Positions 1-8,431 of a stretch of DNA of 64,000 nucleotides are shown here, piece after piece (position 1 is the stretch's first letter; each line of letters opens with the position of its first letter). Source of the DNA: an uncultured Ruminiclostridium sp. (GTDB lineage Bacteria > Bacillota > Clostridia > Oscillospirales > Ruminococcaceae); NCBI GenBank assembly GCA_934490165.1, contig CAKSTB010000009.1, positions 1-64,000 of the forward strand. The letters are read 5' to 3'. The notes under the pieces are model-generated. The model did no database searches and had not been told where the DNA came from. It was given only the letters and a program-made list of their open reading frames with translations. A program made the position numbers and the translations under genes.

Positions 1-30
1 TGCACTGCGCCAGCTTACAGGAGGTTCATA

Positions 31-342
31 ATGATAAAATGCAAAGTAACCAAAAAAATCATGCAGGAACCCGGAACGATAATGGGATTATCAATCATTC
101 AAATCGTGACTTTAATAATCGGCTGTATCGTAACTATAGGATCATTGCTGTTACTATGGCTTGTACTTAAAGTCGGTATAGATGCGGTAATGTGGATAGT
201 ATTTCTCTCATTAGTGCTGTTCATCGGATTTGGTGTAGTGCGAATTCAAGGTATGTCAGTATTAAAGTTCATCACTTCTAATTCTACGCAAAAGCGACCA
301 TACGATAGCAAGGGGGTATTCAACAATGTCGATAATAGATAA
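31..342 (+). CDS. PrgI-family conjugation membrane protein
   Basis: Small inner-membrane component of a Gram-positive type IV secretion (conjugation) channel. The 103-residue product has a short basic N-terminus, two adjacent hydrophobic segments (about residues 20-45 and 50-72) and a polar tail, which is the PrgI/VirB3-like plan. A strong ribosome site (AGGAGG, 20-25) precedes the ATG. It overlaps the start of the VirB4-like gene by 17 bases, the usual PrgI-VirB4 order in clostridial conjugative elements. The family call rests on architecture and position more than on diagnostic residues. Confidence 0.75.
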   Translation: MIKCKVTKKIMQEPGTIMGLSIIQIVTLIIGCIVTIGSLLLLWLVLKVGIDAVMWIVFLSLVLFIGFGVVRIQGMSVLKFITSNSTQKRPYDSKGVFNNVDNR

Positions 343-1477
343 ATTCTTTAATGGCGGTTCTGCAAGGAAAAATGTGCCTTTCGGCTATGACAAACGTATT
401 GTTATGCCGAAATCGGCACAGGATACAATACCGTTTTATGAAGTGTACGATAACGGATTGTTTCTTACAGGAGTTAACACGTTTACGTTGATATTTGCAT
501 TTTCGAATATCGACTATTCTCTGCTACGTGACAGAGAGCAGGAAGAAACCTATCAACGTTATCAGCGTTTGCTTAACGCACTTCCGGTCGAAATAAATTT
601 TCAGGAGTTTATTATGAACTCTTCTGTTAATACAGCAAAGCTCAGAAATATTCTCATAAGCAACAACAAGGAAATACCTCGTGATATACTCGATGATTAC
701 AACAAAAATCTCGAAACGTATATTGCAAAATCCGAAGACGCAACGAGCGAAAAAATAACACTCGTCGCCATGTCATATACTCCGAACGAAACCGTGGATA
801 ATGTTAATATAATGTTTCGTTATTACAGGGAAATGCAGAATTTTTACGCTGCTATCGGCAGTGAAACTCGCCAGCTTATGCCCGAAGAAGTTTTTGCAAT
901 TCTTTACGAATATTATCATCCGTTTGATAATACCGAATTTCTATTGCCATCCGATATATATTCACGAGGCGGATCGATCAAGGATTATATAGCGCCGTCA
1001 ATGTTTGCATTCCGTCCCAAGGAAGTTGAAATCGGTAATTCGTATACACGAATATTGTATATGGCTCGATATGACAGAACTTTAGACGATGAGTTTATTC
1101 GTGATATTCTTGATAACAACTGCAAGATTGTTGTTTCTAAGCACATCAAACATATTGACAAGTCCGAAGCACAGGACAGGGTGAAAGACAATATATATGC
1201 TCATCAAGGCAAAATACAAGCAAGGCTTGAAAAAAACCACAAAAAAGGACTGAATTTTGTTCCTTATCACTGGACGGAGCGTGAGCGTGAACTGGAAGAT
1301 CTTCAAGAACGCTTGTCTGATACAAATTGTGAACTTTTCAAAATCGGCGTTTTTATATCATTATCCGCTTCTACAAAAGAGGAGCTTGAAGAGCTGACAG
1401 AAGCTATACGTTCAAAAGAAAAAAAAACATCAGGTCGTTATCGATTGCCTTGTCAGACAACAGGAAAAAGCACTTGA
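326..1477 (+). CDS. VirB4/TraE-like conjugation ATPase, N-terminal part (frameshifted)
   Basis: N-terminal half of the VirB4-type ATPase that powers conjugative DNA transfer and pilus assembly. This frame covers the CagE/TrbE/VirB-like N-terminal domain (383 residues), then leaves the coding frame after the run of nine A residues at 1419-1427 and stops at 1477. Reading the next frame from that run gives an uninterrupted continuation (K-H-Q-V-V-I-D-C-L...) that joins the frame carrying the Walker motifs. The intact protein would be about 798 residues, normal for the family. The slip may be a sequencing error, a true inactivating mutation or programmed slippage; the sequence alone cannot say which. 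Confidence 0.8.
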   Translation: MSIIDKFFNGGSARKNVPFGYDKRIVMPKSAQDTIPFYEVYDNGLFLTGVNTFTLIFAFSNIDYSLLRDREQEETYQRYQRLLNALPVEINFQEFIMNSSVNTAKLRNILISNNKEIPRDILDDYNKNLETYIAKSEDATSEKITLVAMSYTPNETVDNVNIMFRYYREMQNFYAAIGSETRQLMPEEVFAILYEYYHPFDNTEFLLPSDIYSRGGSIKDYIAPSMFAFRPKEVEIGNSYTRILYMARYDRTLDDEFIRDILDNNCKIVVSKHIKHIDKSEAQDRVKDNIYAHQGKIQARLEKNHKKGLNFVPYHWTERERELEDLQERLSDTNCELFKIGVFISLSASTKEELEELTEAIRSKEKKTSGRYRLPCQTTGKST

Positions 1478-1619
1478 TTCCGTCCTTCCGTTTGGTATTA
1501 ACCATTTTGATAATGCCAATGGCAACAATGTAAATACTTATGTTCTGTCCGATGCCGCCGGTATTCTAATACCGTTTTCAGCACGATCTTATTTTTCTGA
1601 CACCGGTCTTTGCTACGGT

Positions 1620-2723
1620 ATGAACAAGCACACCAACGCTATTATTGTACTTGATCGAGCTGAAGAGATGAACGCTAACGGTTTCTATCTCGGTACATCG
1701 GGTTCGGGAAAATCGATGTATTGCAAATCCGAAATTATAGATACAATCATACGTTACCCTAAATCGGAAAAGATAATTATAGATCCCGATGGAGAATACT
1801 ATCCTCTCATCAAGCGATTTGGCGGCGATACGCTGAAATTATCAGCGGATTCCGAAACAAAGATCAACATATTTGACACCGATATAAATATCAGTGAAAA
1901 TGGCACATCTGCCGTTGCTATGAAATCCGAGCTGATTATGTCGATCATAGAAACGGCACGAGGGCTGCCGTTATCTGCCGCCGACAAATCTATTATCGAC
2001 AGTTGTGTCAAAGAAGTTTATGCCGATTATGTACTTAATAACGGTAATCCGGAATTCACACCGACTTTTGTTGATTTTTACAATGCGCTTATAAACAAAA
2101 AACTACCTGAAGCAGATCAGATAGCACTGGACATCGAGCTTTATGTTAACGGCAGTTTCAATACTTTTTCGGGCAAAACAAACATTCATACGGATAACAA
2201 GCTGTTGTCCATTGATATATCCGATATGGGCGAACAGCTCCGTCCGGTAGGATTACAGGTTATACTCGAGTACATCTGGCAGCGTGTTCGTGACAACAGA
2301 AATAAGGGCATTCAAACTTGGGTGTGGGTCGATGAGTTCTCCGTTATGTTCAACGACGGTAACGGTAAAGAAACAGTTCGCTCTGCCGACTTTTTTCAGA
2401 AGGTATTTAAACGAATCAGAAAATACGGCGGTATACCTACCGGCATAACACAGAACATAACGGAAGTCCTTGATTCGGGGCAGGCAAAGGTTATGCTTTC
2501 AAACTCTGAATTTGTAGTTCTTCTTCAGCAGAAGAAAACCGACCTTGATAAGCTCATAGAGTTATTTAACTTGTCGCCTTCGCAGTCGAGCTACTTACAG
2601 ACCGGTGAAAAAGGCACAGGGCTTATCGTAAGCGGCAGAAAGATAATACCGTTTGACAGACGCGTTCCAAAGGATAGTGCAATATACAAGCTCTGTCAGA
2701 CTGATTTTAGGAGAGAAATATGA
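1620..2723 (+). CDS. VirB4/TraE-like conjugation ATPase, C-terminal ATPase part (frameshifted)
   Basis: P-loop ATPase half of the split VirB4 protein. Walker A (GTSGSGKS) is encoded at 1692-1715 and a Walker B-like segment (WVWVDEFS) near 2320-2343. The frame is open upstream of the nominal ATG at 1620 back to the A-run near 1420, so 1620 is an internal methionine and not a genuine start; no ribosome site precedes it. The stop overlaps the next gene's ATG (ATGA), showing translational coupling within the transfer operon. Confidence 0.85.
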   Translation: MNKHTNAIIVLDRAEEMNANGFYLGTSGSGKSMYCKSEIIDTIIRYPKSEKIIIDPDGEYYPLIKRFGGDTLKLSADSETKINIFDTDINISENGTSAVAMKSELIMSIIETARGLPLSAADKSIIDSCVKEVYADYVLNNGNPEFTPTFVDFYNALINKKLPEADQIALDIELYVNGSFNTFSGKTNIHTDNKLLSIDISDMGEQLRPVGLQVILEYIWQRVRDNRNKGIQTWVWVDEFSVMFNDGNGKETVRSADFFQKVFKRIRKYGGIPTGITQNITEVLDSGQAKVMLSNSEFVVLLQQKKTDLDKLIELFNLSPSQSSYLQTGEKGTGLIVSGRKIIPFDRRVPKDSAIYKLCQTDFRREI

Positions 2724-3271
2724 AAAAACTGCAATTAAAATACTCTACGCCTAAAATTAAATTGAACTCTGTCAAAAAGCTGTGTGAAAACAAGGATAAT
2801 AGCTCAAACATAAAAAATTGTGCTACCTGTAGCACAATGAGTATAACAAATAAAATCTTGACTAATGCAGAACAATCAGAGGAAAACAGCATTCAGTTGA
2901 CAGATTCAGCTTTGTTTGCAAAAACCTTTGCCGATTTTAAAAATGCTCATATACCGATATGTGCATTTTCCGTATATGACAGCGATTTTACTCATTGTTA
3001 CGGAAGCAGAATAAACGACAGAGCCGTACTTTTACGCTGTTTTTCTTTACCGTCAGTTACCGTTATTACGGCGGCTGACGGTATTCTTTCAAATCCGATG
3101 TTACGTTCAAGGCTTGTTTGCAGAATTTACCTTTCGGCAGACAGTTACCTGATGATTATACTTGATTCTTTTGCTTATGAAACTTTCAAGGAGGATAACC
3201 TGAAAATCATCTCCTCGATACTCGAGAAATTAAAAATTACACTTATAAACCAGAAAGCGGTGATTAAATGA
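2720..3271 (+). CDS. Conjugative-element hypothetical protein
   Basis: I do not recognise this 183-residue protein. It starts by ATGA overlap with the VirB4 stop and ends by ATGA overlap with the next gene, so it is translated as part of the transfer operon. The N-terminal 60 residues are polar and Lys/Asn-rich, and codons 34-39 (C-A-T-C-S-T) lie inside a perfect palindrome that recurs before topB. The rest looks like a mixed alpha/beta domain with no signal peptide or membrane segment. Only its position suggests a role in transfer or element maintenance. Confidence 0.7.
   Translation: MKKLQLKYSTPKIKLNSVKKLCENKDNSSNIKNCATCSTMSITNKILTNAEQSEENSIQLTDSALFAKTFADFKNAHIPICAFSVYDSDFTHCYGSRINDRAVLLRCFSLPSVTVITAADGILSNPMLRSRLVCRIYLSADSYLMIILDSFAYETFKEDNLKIISSILEKLKITLINQKAVIK
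2818..2837. repeat. Perfect palindrome, copy 1
   Basis: TTGTGCTACCTGTAGCACAA: two 9-base arms around a CT centre, lying inside the preceding coding region. Its 18-base core is repeated exactly at 4371-4388. It could be an operator for an element-encoded regulator or an RNA hairpin. Confidence 0.85.
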
Positions 3272-4368
3272 ATATTGTATTGATTACCGGTAAACGCAGT
3301 ATGCGTAACCTTGATACAGTGCTTAAAAAATCCGAGCAAGCTGTAACGGTAGGTAAGTACACTTCTGTCAGACCCAATACAGCTACTGAAATATACGAAA
3401 AGTATCGTCCCCATGGTATATTAGTCGGGGACGATACCGTCACTAAAGGCGTATCACTGATAGATTTTCTCAGCATTATAAAAATGCGTTACGGCTATAT
3501 GCGTATAATTTTTATGTGCAGTAACGATAGCAGTTTCAACAAGTATGCGTCGGCTTTATATTCTATAGGCGTTTATGATATTGTTGTGGGCTATGATCCT
3601 GCCGCAATAGATTATGCGATCTTAAATCCAAAAACAGAAACGCCCGATATTCCGGTTACGGAAGATTCATCGGATGAAAATAAAGAACTGAGTTATCCCG
3701 ACAGAAAAGTACACGAATATCCCGGCAACTTTGTCGGGATCAATTATAAAGATGTCAGTGACAATTCATATTCAATGCAAACTGTACGTTTAACTGAAAA
3801 TTATGAACGAATACAGCGAGGTAATGTGATTATTTCGGTATTCGGATATAATTCCCGTTGCGGCAGTACATACACTGCTTTTGACATTGCATTTTACTTA
3901 CACAAGTACGAAAGAGCAAAGGTTTGCGTTGTTACAGCTGTAACAGCCGGGTTATGCAAATATTTTAACGTAGACGCAACTACCGTAAACGAGAACGGCT
4001 TCAACATAGATGATGTTATTATATATTCGTGTTTCGATAAAATCAATGATACGTTCGATTACATCGTTTGCGATGACGGCATTACGCTTAATCATAATGC
4101 GTATATACACATTTTGCTGTGTTCGGCGGCTGATTGGGATATGCCAATGCTTGCTGATTACATTAACAACGTAATTATTCCGAATAAGATGGATGTAAAT
4201 CTGTGCTTTTTCCCTGTTACCGTAAATAAGTTTGTTGCAATAAACAAACAGCTTATAAAGTCCGGATTTAATGCGTATATGCTTGAGCCTTCTGACAACT
4301 GGATGGCAACAAACGCAAACAACAATAACGTATACAGCAACATTCTTAAAGCATATATCGTAAATTAA
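3268..4368 (+). CDS. CpaE/MinD-like P-loop protein of the conjugative element
   Basis: 366 residues. The first 130 residues resemble a receiver-like alpha/beta fold, and the second half has a ParA/CpaE-type arrangement: a beta strand plus a degenerate P-loop (G-Y-N-S-R-C-G-S-T) near residues 190-200 and a later F-D-Y-I-V-C-D-D strand like the Walker B strand. The usual signature and catalytic lysines of deviant Walker A motifs are not evident, so nucleotide hydrolysis is doubtful. ATGA overlap with the upstream gene places it in the transfer operon. CpaE-like proteins position pili or secretion machinery, so a scaffolding role is a reasonable inference only. Confidence 0.55.
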   Translation: MNIVLITGKRSMRNLDTVLKKSEQAVTVGKYTSVRPNTATEIYEKYRPHGILVGDDTVTKGVSLIDFLSIIKMRYGYMRIIFMCSNDSSFNKYASALYSIGVYDIVVGYDPAAIDYAILNPKTETPDIPVTEDSSDENKELSYPDRKVHEYPGNFVGINYKDVSDNSYSMQTVRLTENYERIQRGNVIISVFGYNSRCGSTYTAFDIAFYLHKYERAKVCVVTAVTAGLCKYFNVDATTVNENGFNIDDVIIYSCFDKINDTFDYIVCDDGITLNHNAYIHILLCSAADWDMPMLADYINNVIIPNKMDVNLCFFPVTVNKFVAINKQLIKSGFNAYMLEPSDNWMATNANNNNVYSNILKAYIVN

Positions 4369-4370
4369 GA

Positions 4371-4388
4371 TGTGCTACCTGTAGCACA
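4371..4388. repeat. Perfect palindrome, copy 2 (upstream of topB)
   Basis: TGTGCTACCTGTAGCACA: 8-base arms around CT, identical to the core of 2818-2837. It sits in the 38-base gap before the topoisomerase gene, just ahead of that gene's ribosome site (AAAGGAG), where a protein or hairpin could set expression of the distal genes. Confidence 0.85.
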
Positions 4389-4406
4389 ACTTGAAAGGAG
4401 AAGATT

Positions 4407-7025
4407 ATGATAGTAATCTATGCCGAAAAATACAGCCTCGGTCGGACAATTGCCGAGGCTTTAGGCGCATACAAAAAAACAGTGAATCCTAAAGAACCCT
4501 CAATAGCTCACTGGAGCTTAAATTTAAACGGCGAGGAAGCTATACTTTGTCACGGTGCCGGTCACTTATGCGGTTTAGCTCCGGCTGAAGATTATAACGA
4601 AAGTTATAAATTCTGGAGCTTCGATAATTACCCGATTATACCCGAACATTTTATTACAAGAGTAAAAGATAATAATTATTCCAGGCTTGCTTATGATTAT
4701 GTTAAGCAGTTCTTTGATAAGGCGGATCTGATAATCAATGCCACTGATGCAGACCGTGAAGGCGAATTGATTTTTGCGTACTTATATGAAGTGTTGCATT
4801 GTACAGTGCCTTATAAACGTGTTTGGATAACAGATTTGACGCCTTTTAAGATCAGAAAGGCATTTGCAGAGTTACGTCCGGCAAAAGATATGAAGCCGCT
4901 TGAAAATGCAGGACGTATACGGTCTGCAACAGACTGGCTCGTTGGTATTAACACGTCTGTTGCGGCTACATTGAAATTCGGTGGTACGGATAATGTATTC
5001 GCCTGCGGACGTGTAAAAATGCCGACACTCGCAATGATTGTTAAGCGTGAACGGGAAATAAGGAATTATGTTAAAAAGCCGTTTTATAAAATAGTTGCCA
5101 ATATCGAAACAACTGACGGCGCAAAGTTTACTGCCGAAGCGGCAGATAAGTACGATACCGAAACGGCGGCAAAGGCTGCTATAGATGAAATTAAATTAAA
5201 TACGGCAAAAGCGATTAAAGTCGAGGTGTTGCAAAAGCAGACAGCCGCTCCGCTTTTATATAACACTACACATTTGCTTGCTGATTTATCAAAGTGTACG
5301 GATCTCACAATTGATATGCTTACAAAGCTCGTTCAGAGCTTGTACGAAAACAGGTTGATAACATATCCACGCACAAGCTCGGAGCATCTAACAGATGCAA
5401 TGAAAGATGAAACGGTAAAGATAATAAAGCTACTGTTTGAAATGCCCGAATTTGCTAAATATGCTATTCCTGCCGACAATTTTGCACCCTGTACACGTCG
5501 GCATTATGATGACAGCAAAGTCGATTCGCACACCGCTATTACACCGACCGCTCTCGTACCGAATGATTTAAGCGGTATGTCAGAAAATGAGCGCAAGGCA
5601 TATACTTTGCTTGCGTTATCAATTATCCGTACTGTTTATCCGAAAGCTGTCACAGAAAATGTCAAAGCCGTTTTTCAGATTGATAATCAGCTGTTTACAG
5701 CAACCGGAACGAATATAATCAGTCCCGGTTGGTTTGCTGTTGATGCAACGCCGAAGGTAATCGGGTTGCCCGAAATCGTTAAGGATAACGATTATAAAGT
5801 TATCGGTTTCGATGTCAAAGAGGGACAAAATGAGCCACCGAAGTATTATACCGACGCTACACTGCTTACGGCAATGGAGCTTGCAGGTGATAATATAGAA
5901 GATGAACAAACTCGCAACTTAATTAAACTTGAAAAGCGTGGACTGGGAACTGCCGCAACACGTCAAGGTATCATTAAAGAGCTGTATGAAAAAGGCTATA
6001 TTGCTCGTAGAACCAAAAAAAACGGCAATATGATCAAAGGCATTATGCCAACAGAAAAAGGAATGTATATAATCGATGTGCTTGAAAAGACGGTACCCGA
6101 TATGCTGTCTGTTGATATGACCGGCGATATGGAAATGGAACTTGATAAAATTGCCCGTGGAAAGTCTGACGGAAATGATTTCTTGAATAATTACAAAAAG
6201 CTTGTAGCTAAATGGGTAGAGTTAATAAAAAACAATGTTATCGCATATTTGTGCAAAACCCGTGGACTGGAGTATAGCATAGTAAATCAGCTGATCTATG
6301 ACCGTAAGTTATATCAAGGTATCGGTTACAGCGGTCTTCAGCTTGTCGGATACGACAGTTCGAACACTCCGTTTTATCGTTTTAAAAACGATATACCCAC
6401 AAACGCACCGGAATATGTTACCATAGAGCTTCAGGCACAGAAACAAAAAGGTGAGAAATATATTTGTGAAGGGTTTAGCGGTGAACATATACCGGAGCTT
6501 ATCGAGCGTGGCATTACTAAAAAATATGTAAATATGATTGCCGTAAACGGCGACGGTATTATGTCACGCTATGCGTTTTGCCGTTCTGTATCCGATAGAT
6601 CTACATACCGTGTCGATTTGCCGGGAAGCGATAAAAAATATTCGTTTTCTTTACTTGGTACAAATAAGAATAAGCTGTATGTTTTCGAGTCTGTAATTGA
6701 TATGCTGTCCTATGCGTCCTTTTACGCTATAAACAACGGACAGGACGCTTGGCAGCAGTTGACTATGCTATCGCTCGGCGGCAAATCAGATGTTGCTCTT
6801 GACGAGTTTTTAAAGAATAAGCCTATTGCCGAAATAACGTTCTGCCTTGACAATGATGATGCAGGTAAACACGCTACTGAGCAGCTTAGCGACAAGTATG
6901 CTCTGAAAGGATATGCTGTTTCAAAAGATATACCATTAAACAAGGACTTTAACGACGATTTAAAGGCGTTCAGAGCGTTGAATGAGAAGAATACTGTACA
7001 AGCGACAAAACCGCTTAAACGTTAA
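4407..7025 (+). CDS. topB: DNA topoisomerase III (type IA) fused to a C-terminal DUF3991/TOPRIM module
   Basis: Type IA topoisomerase that passes single DNA strands, used by conjugative elements in DNA processing. Residues 1-150 hold the TOPRIM domain (with N-A-T-D-A-D-R-E-G-E). The catalytic tyrosine is Tyr320 in R-L-I-T-Y-P-R-T-S-S. The topoisomerase fold ends around residue 610. Residues about 616-868 then match the separate 'DUF3991 and TOPRIM' protein of other conjugative elements (R-G-L-E-Y-S-I-V..., ...F-E-S-V-I-D-M-L-S-Y-A..., ...F-C-L-D-N-D-D-A-G). At 872 residues it is longer than ordinary TopB because of this fusion. Start chosen by AAAGGAG seven bases upstream. Confidence 0.9.
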   Translation: MIVIYAEKYSLGRTIAEALGAYKKTVNPKEPSIAHWSLNLNGEEAILCHGAGHLCGLAPAEDYNESYKFWSFDNYPIIPEHFITRVKDNNYSRLAYDYVKQFFDKADLIINATDADREGELIFAYLYEVLHCTVPYKRVWITDLTPFKIRKAFAELRPAKDMKPLENAGRIRSATDWLVGINTSVAATLKFGGTDNVFACGRVKMPTLAMIVKREREIRNYVKKPFYKIVANIETTDGAKFTAEAADKYDTETAAKAAIDEIKLNTAKAIKVEVLQKQTAAPLLYNTTHLLADLSKCTDLTIDMLTKLVQSLYENRLITYPRTSSEHLTDAMKDETVKIIKLLFEMPEFAKYAIPADNFAPCTRRHYDDSKVDSHTAITPTALVPNDLSGMSENERKAYTLLALSIIRTVYPKAVTENVKAVFQIDNQLFTATGTNIISPGWFAVDATPKVIGLPEIVKDNDYKVIGFDVKEGQNEPPKYYTDATLLTAMELAGDNIEDEQTRNLIKLEKRGLGTAATRQGIIKELYEKGYIARRTKKNGNMIKGIMPTEKGMYIIDVLEKTVPDMLSVDMTGDMEMELDKIARGKSDGNDFLNNYKKLVAKWVELIKNNVIAYLCKTRGLEYSIVNQLIYDRKLYQGIGYSGLQLVGYDSSNTPFYRFKNDIPTNAPEYVTIELQAQKQKGEKYICEGFSGEHIPELIERGITKKYVNMIAVNGDGIMSRYAFCRSVSDRSTYRVDLPGSDKKYSFSLLGTNKNKLYVFESVIDMLSYASFYAINNGQDAWQQLTMLSLGGKSDVALDEFLKNKPIAEITFCLDNDDAGKHATEQLSDKYALKGYAVSKDIPLNKDFNDDLKAFRALNEKNTVQATKPLKR

Positions 7026-7054
7026 AATACAACAAAATACAAGGATGTGTGAAA

Positions 7055-7912
7055 ATGAAAAGTTATTTTCTGCTGTCTAACTCGGTTATTACCTCAAACG
7101 AGCTGACGCATAACGAGTTTGCAGTTTATACATACCTGCTTTCTGTTTATTCAAATATCCGAAGCAAAGCAGGACACGAATATAAGCGTGTAAGACAGCA
7201 GACAATAGCTTCACACTGCGGTATAAAGTCTACGCAGACAGTATCCAAGATAACCGATAGCTTAATGAGAAAGGGCTACATTACACACATTTTAGCGGCT
7301 TACCGAAAGGATAATCGCAAGGGAACATATACATATGTTTTAAATCCCGAAAAGAATAAGGTGTCGGCTAACTATACGCGAATAGAACGAAATGTGTTCG
7401 GCAAAAACTTAACAGCGATCGAATTGCGCTTATATATCCTTATTATTAAATCGCTTGACAGCAAGCTCGGTTACTGCTTTAAAAGCTTCAACGACCTTGC
7501 CGATGAGCTACGCATAAAGCGTGATACCGCTATGAAAATAATCAGCAATCTTGTCAATCTGCGTCTTATACGTAAACAGCGTAAAATGCGTTATGACAAC
7601 AGCAAAGTTTATGCGGACAATTCATATAGTACAAAGGTTATCAGATTTATCAGGAAAAGAAATAAGCCCGGATCACACCCCGGGCTTATCTCATTTAAAA
7701 ACATTCATAAGCACACTGATAATCCCACAATCACAGAATTAAACAGCCTGCGTAATTATAATAACGCTATCGGCAGCATTTGTCAAGTGGGTAAATGTGT
7801 TTATTGCATTGTTTTTTTGAAAAACAGGGGTAGCCCCCCGAATTTAAGGTCTATACAATACCCAGTTATACTACCTTCAGAAAGACAGAATATCTTTTAT
7901 ATACGAATATGA
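7055..7912 (+). CDS. Winged-helix replication/partition-like protein of the conjugative element
   Basis: The first 190 residues hold two winged-helix units (about 20-80, with T-I-A-S-H-C-G-I..., and 130-185, with L-A-D-E-L-R-I-K-R-D-T-A), a plan seen in replication initiators and regulators of conjugative elements. A GTG at 7049 is only 3 bases after AAGGA, so ATG 7055 is the better start. The last 80 codons are suspect: a perfect 10-bp GC-rich hairpin lies within them at 7662-7689, and one reading frame has a TAA immediately before the hairpin. A one-base slip in the A-run near 7653 would end the protein there. The C-terminus may therefore be read-through noise. Confidence 0.65.
   Translation: MKSYFLLSNSVITSNELTHNEFAVYTYLLSVYSNIRSKAGHEYKRVRQQTIASHCGIKSTQTVSKITDSLMRKGYITHILAAYRKDNRKGTYTYVLNPEKNKVSANYTRIERNVFGKNLTAIELRLYILIIKSLDSKLGYCFKSFNDLADELRIKRDTAMKIISNLVNLRLIRKQRKMRYDNSKVYADNSYSTKVIRFIRKRNKPGSHPGLISFKNIHKHTDNPTITELNSLRNYNNAIGSICQVGKCVYCIVFLKNRGSPPNLRSIQYPVILPSERQNIFYIRI
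7662..7689 (+). terminator. Hairpin resembling a transcription terminator inside the preceding frame
   Basis: ATAAGCCCGG / CCGGGCTTAT form a perfect 10-bp stem with an 8-base loop, followed by the weak tract CTCATTT. It looks like a terminator but lies within the annotated frame. The T-tract is poor, so termination efficiency is uncertain. Confidence 0.5.
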
Positions 7913-8109
7913 TACTGCTATATTAAAGATATATGCGGGACTTTTTCGGTTTTTGTTTGCCCTTCCGGATTAAGTTTTCTGAATTTTTCGGTATCGGACT
8001 TGCAGGAGTTATTGTTGTTATACCGCTTGTATAATGGATTTATAACTTTTTTATTTCTGAAGGTTAATTTTAAGATATTTTTGACCATTTTAATTAAAGG
8101 AGTTTCGTC

Positions 8110-8385
8110 ATGAATATTGATATATTCAAAACTTTAGAAAACAAACTTTCAGCTGCTTATAAAAACAATAATTTGCTTTTCATTGCAAATATTAATACAG
8201 CTGATGATTATGAACTCTTGACAAATTTACAAAAAGAGGATATGATTATTATAGCTGAAAAATATCAGTATGATATTTACAGAAAAATCGGCATAGGAAT
8301 AATTTCACCTAAAGATATGTCATTTAACAGCTGTGCTTTGAAGTGCGGTTTTTCTGCCTGTTATCTTCATTTTGCTCATTTGTAG
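8110..8385 (+). CDS. Hypothetical protein, probably truncated by an IS remnant
   Basis: A good ribosome site (AAAGGAG) precedes the ATG. The 91-residue product is acidic and AT-rich with no recognised motif. From about codon 74 the DNA resembles the downstream end of the IS1182-like element at 17.99-18.09 kb, so the last 18 residues are probably IS-derived and the native C-terminus lost. The function is unknown. Confidence 0.45.
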   Translation: MNIDIFKTLENKLSAAYKNNNLLFIANINTADDYELLTNLQKEDMIIIAEKYQYDIYRKIGIGIISPKDMSFNSCALKCGFSACYLHFAHL

Positions 8386-8425
8386 CTGCTGACTTTTTAC
8401 TTTGTGTTTTGCTCAGCTCTACAAT
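8328..8425 (+). mobile_element. Remnant of an IS1182-like element end
   Basis: By eye this aligns over about 100 bases with 17991-18085, downstream of the IS1182-like transposase. Shared blocks include CAGCT(T/G)TGCT, GTGC(C/G)GTTTTTCTGC and TGTTTTGCTCA(T/G)CTCTA. It marks the end of the conjugative-element segment and lies in the same orientation as the larger IS copy. Confidence 0.4.
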
Positions 8426-8431
8426 ATCATA

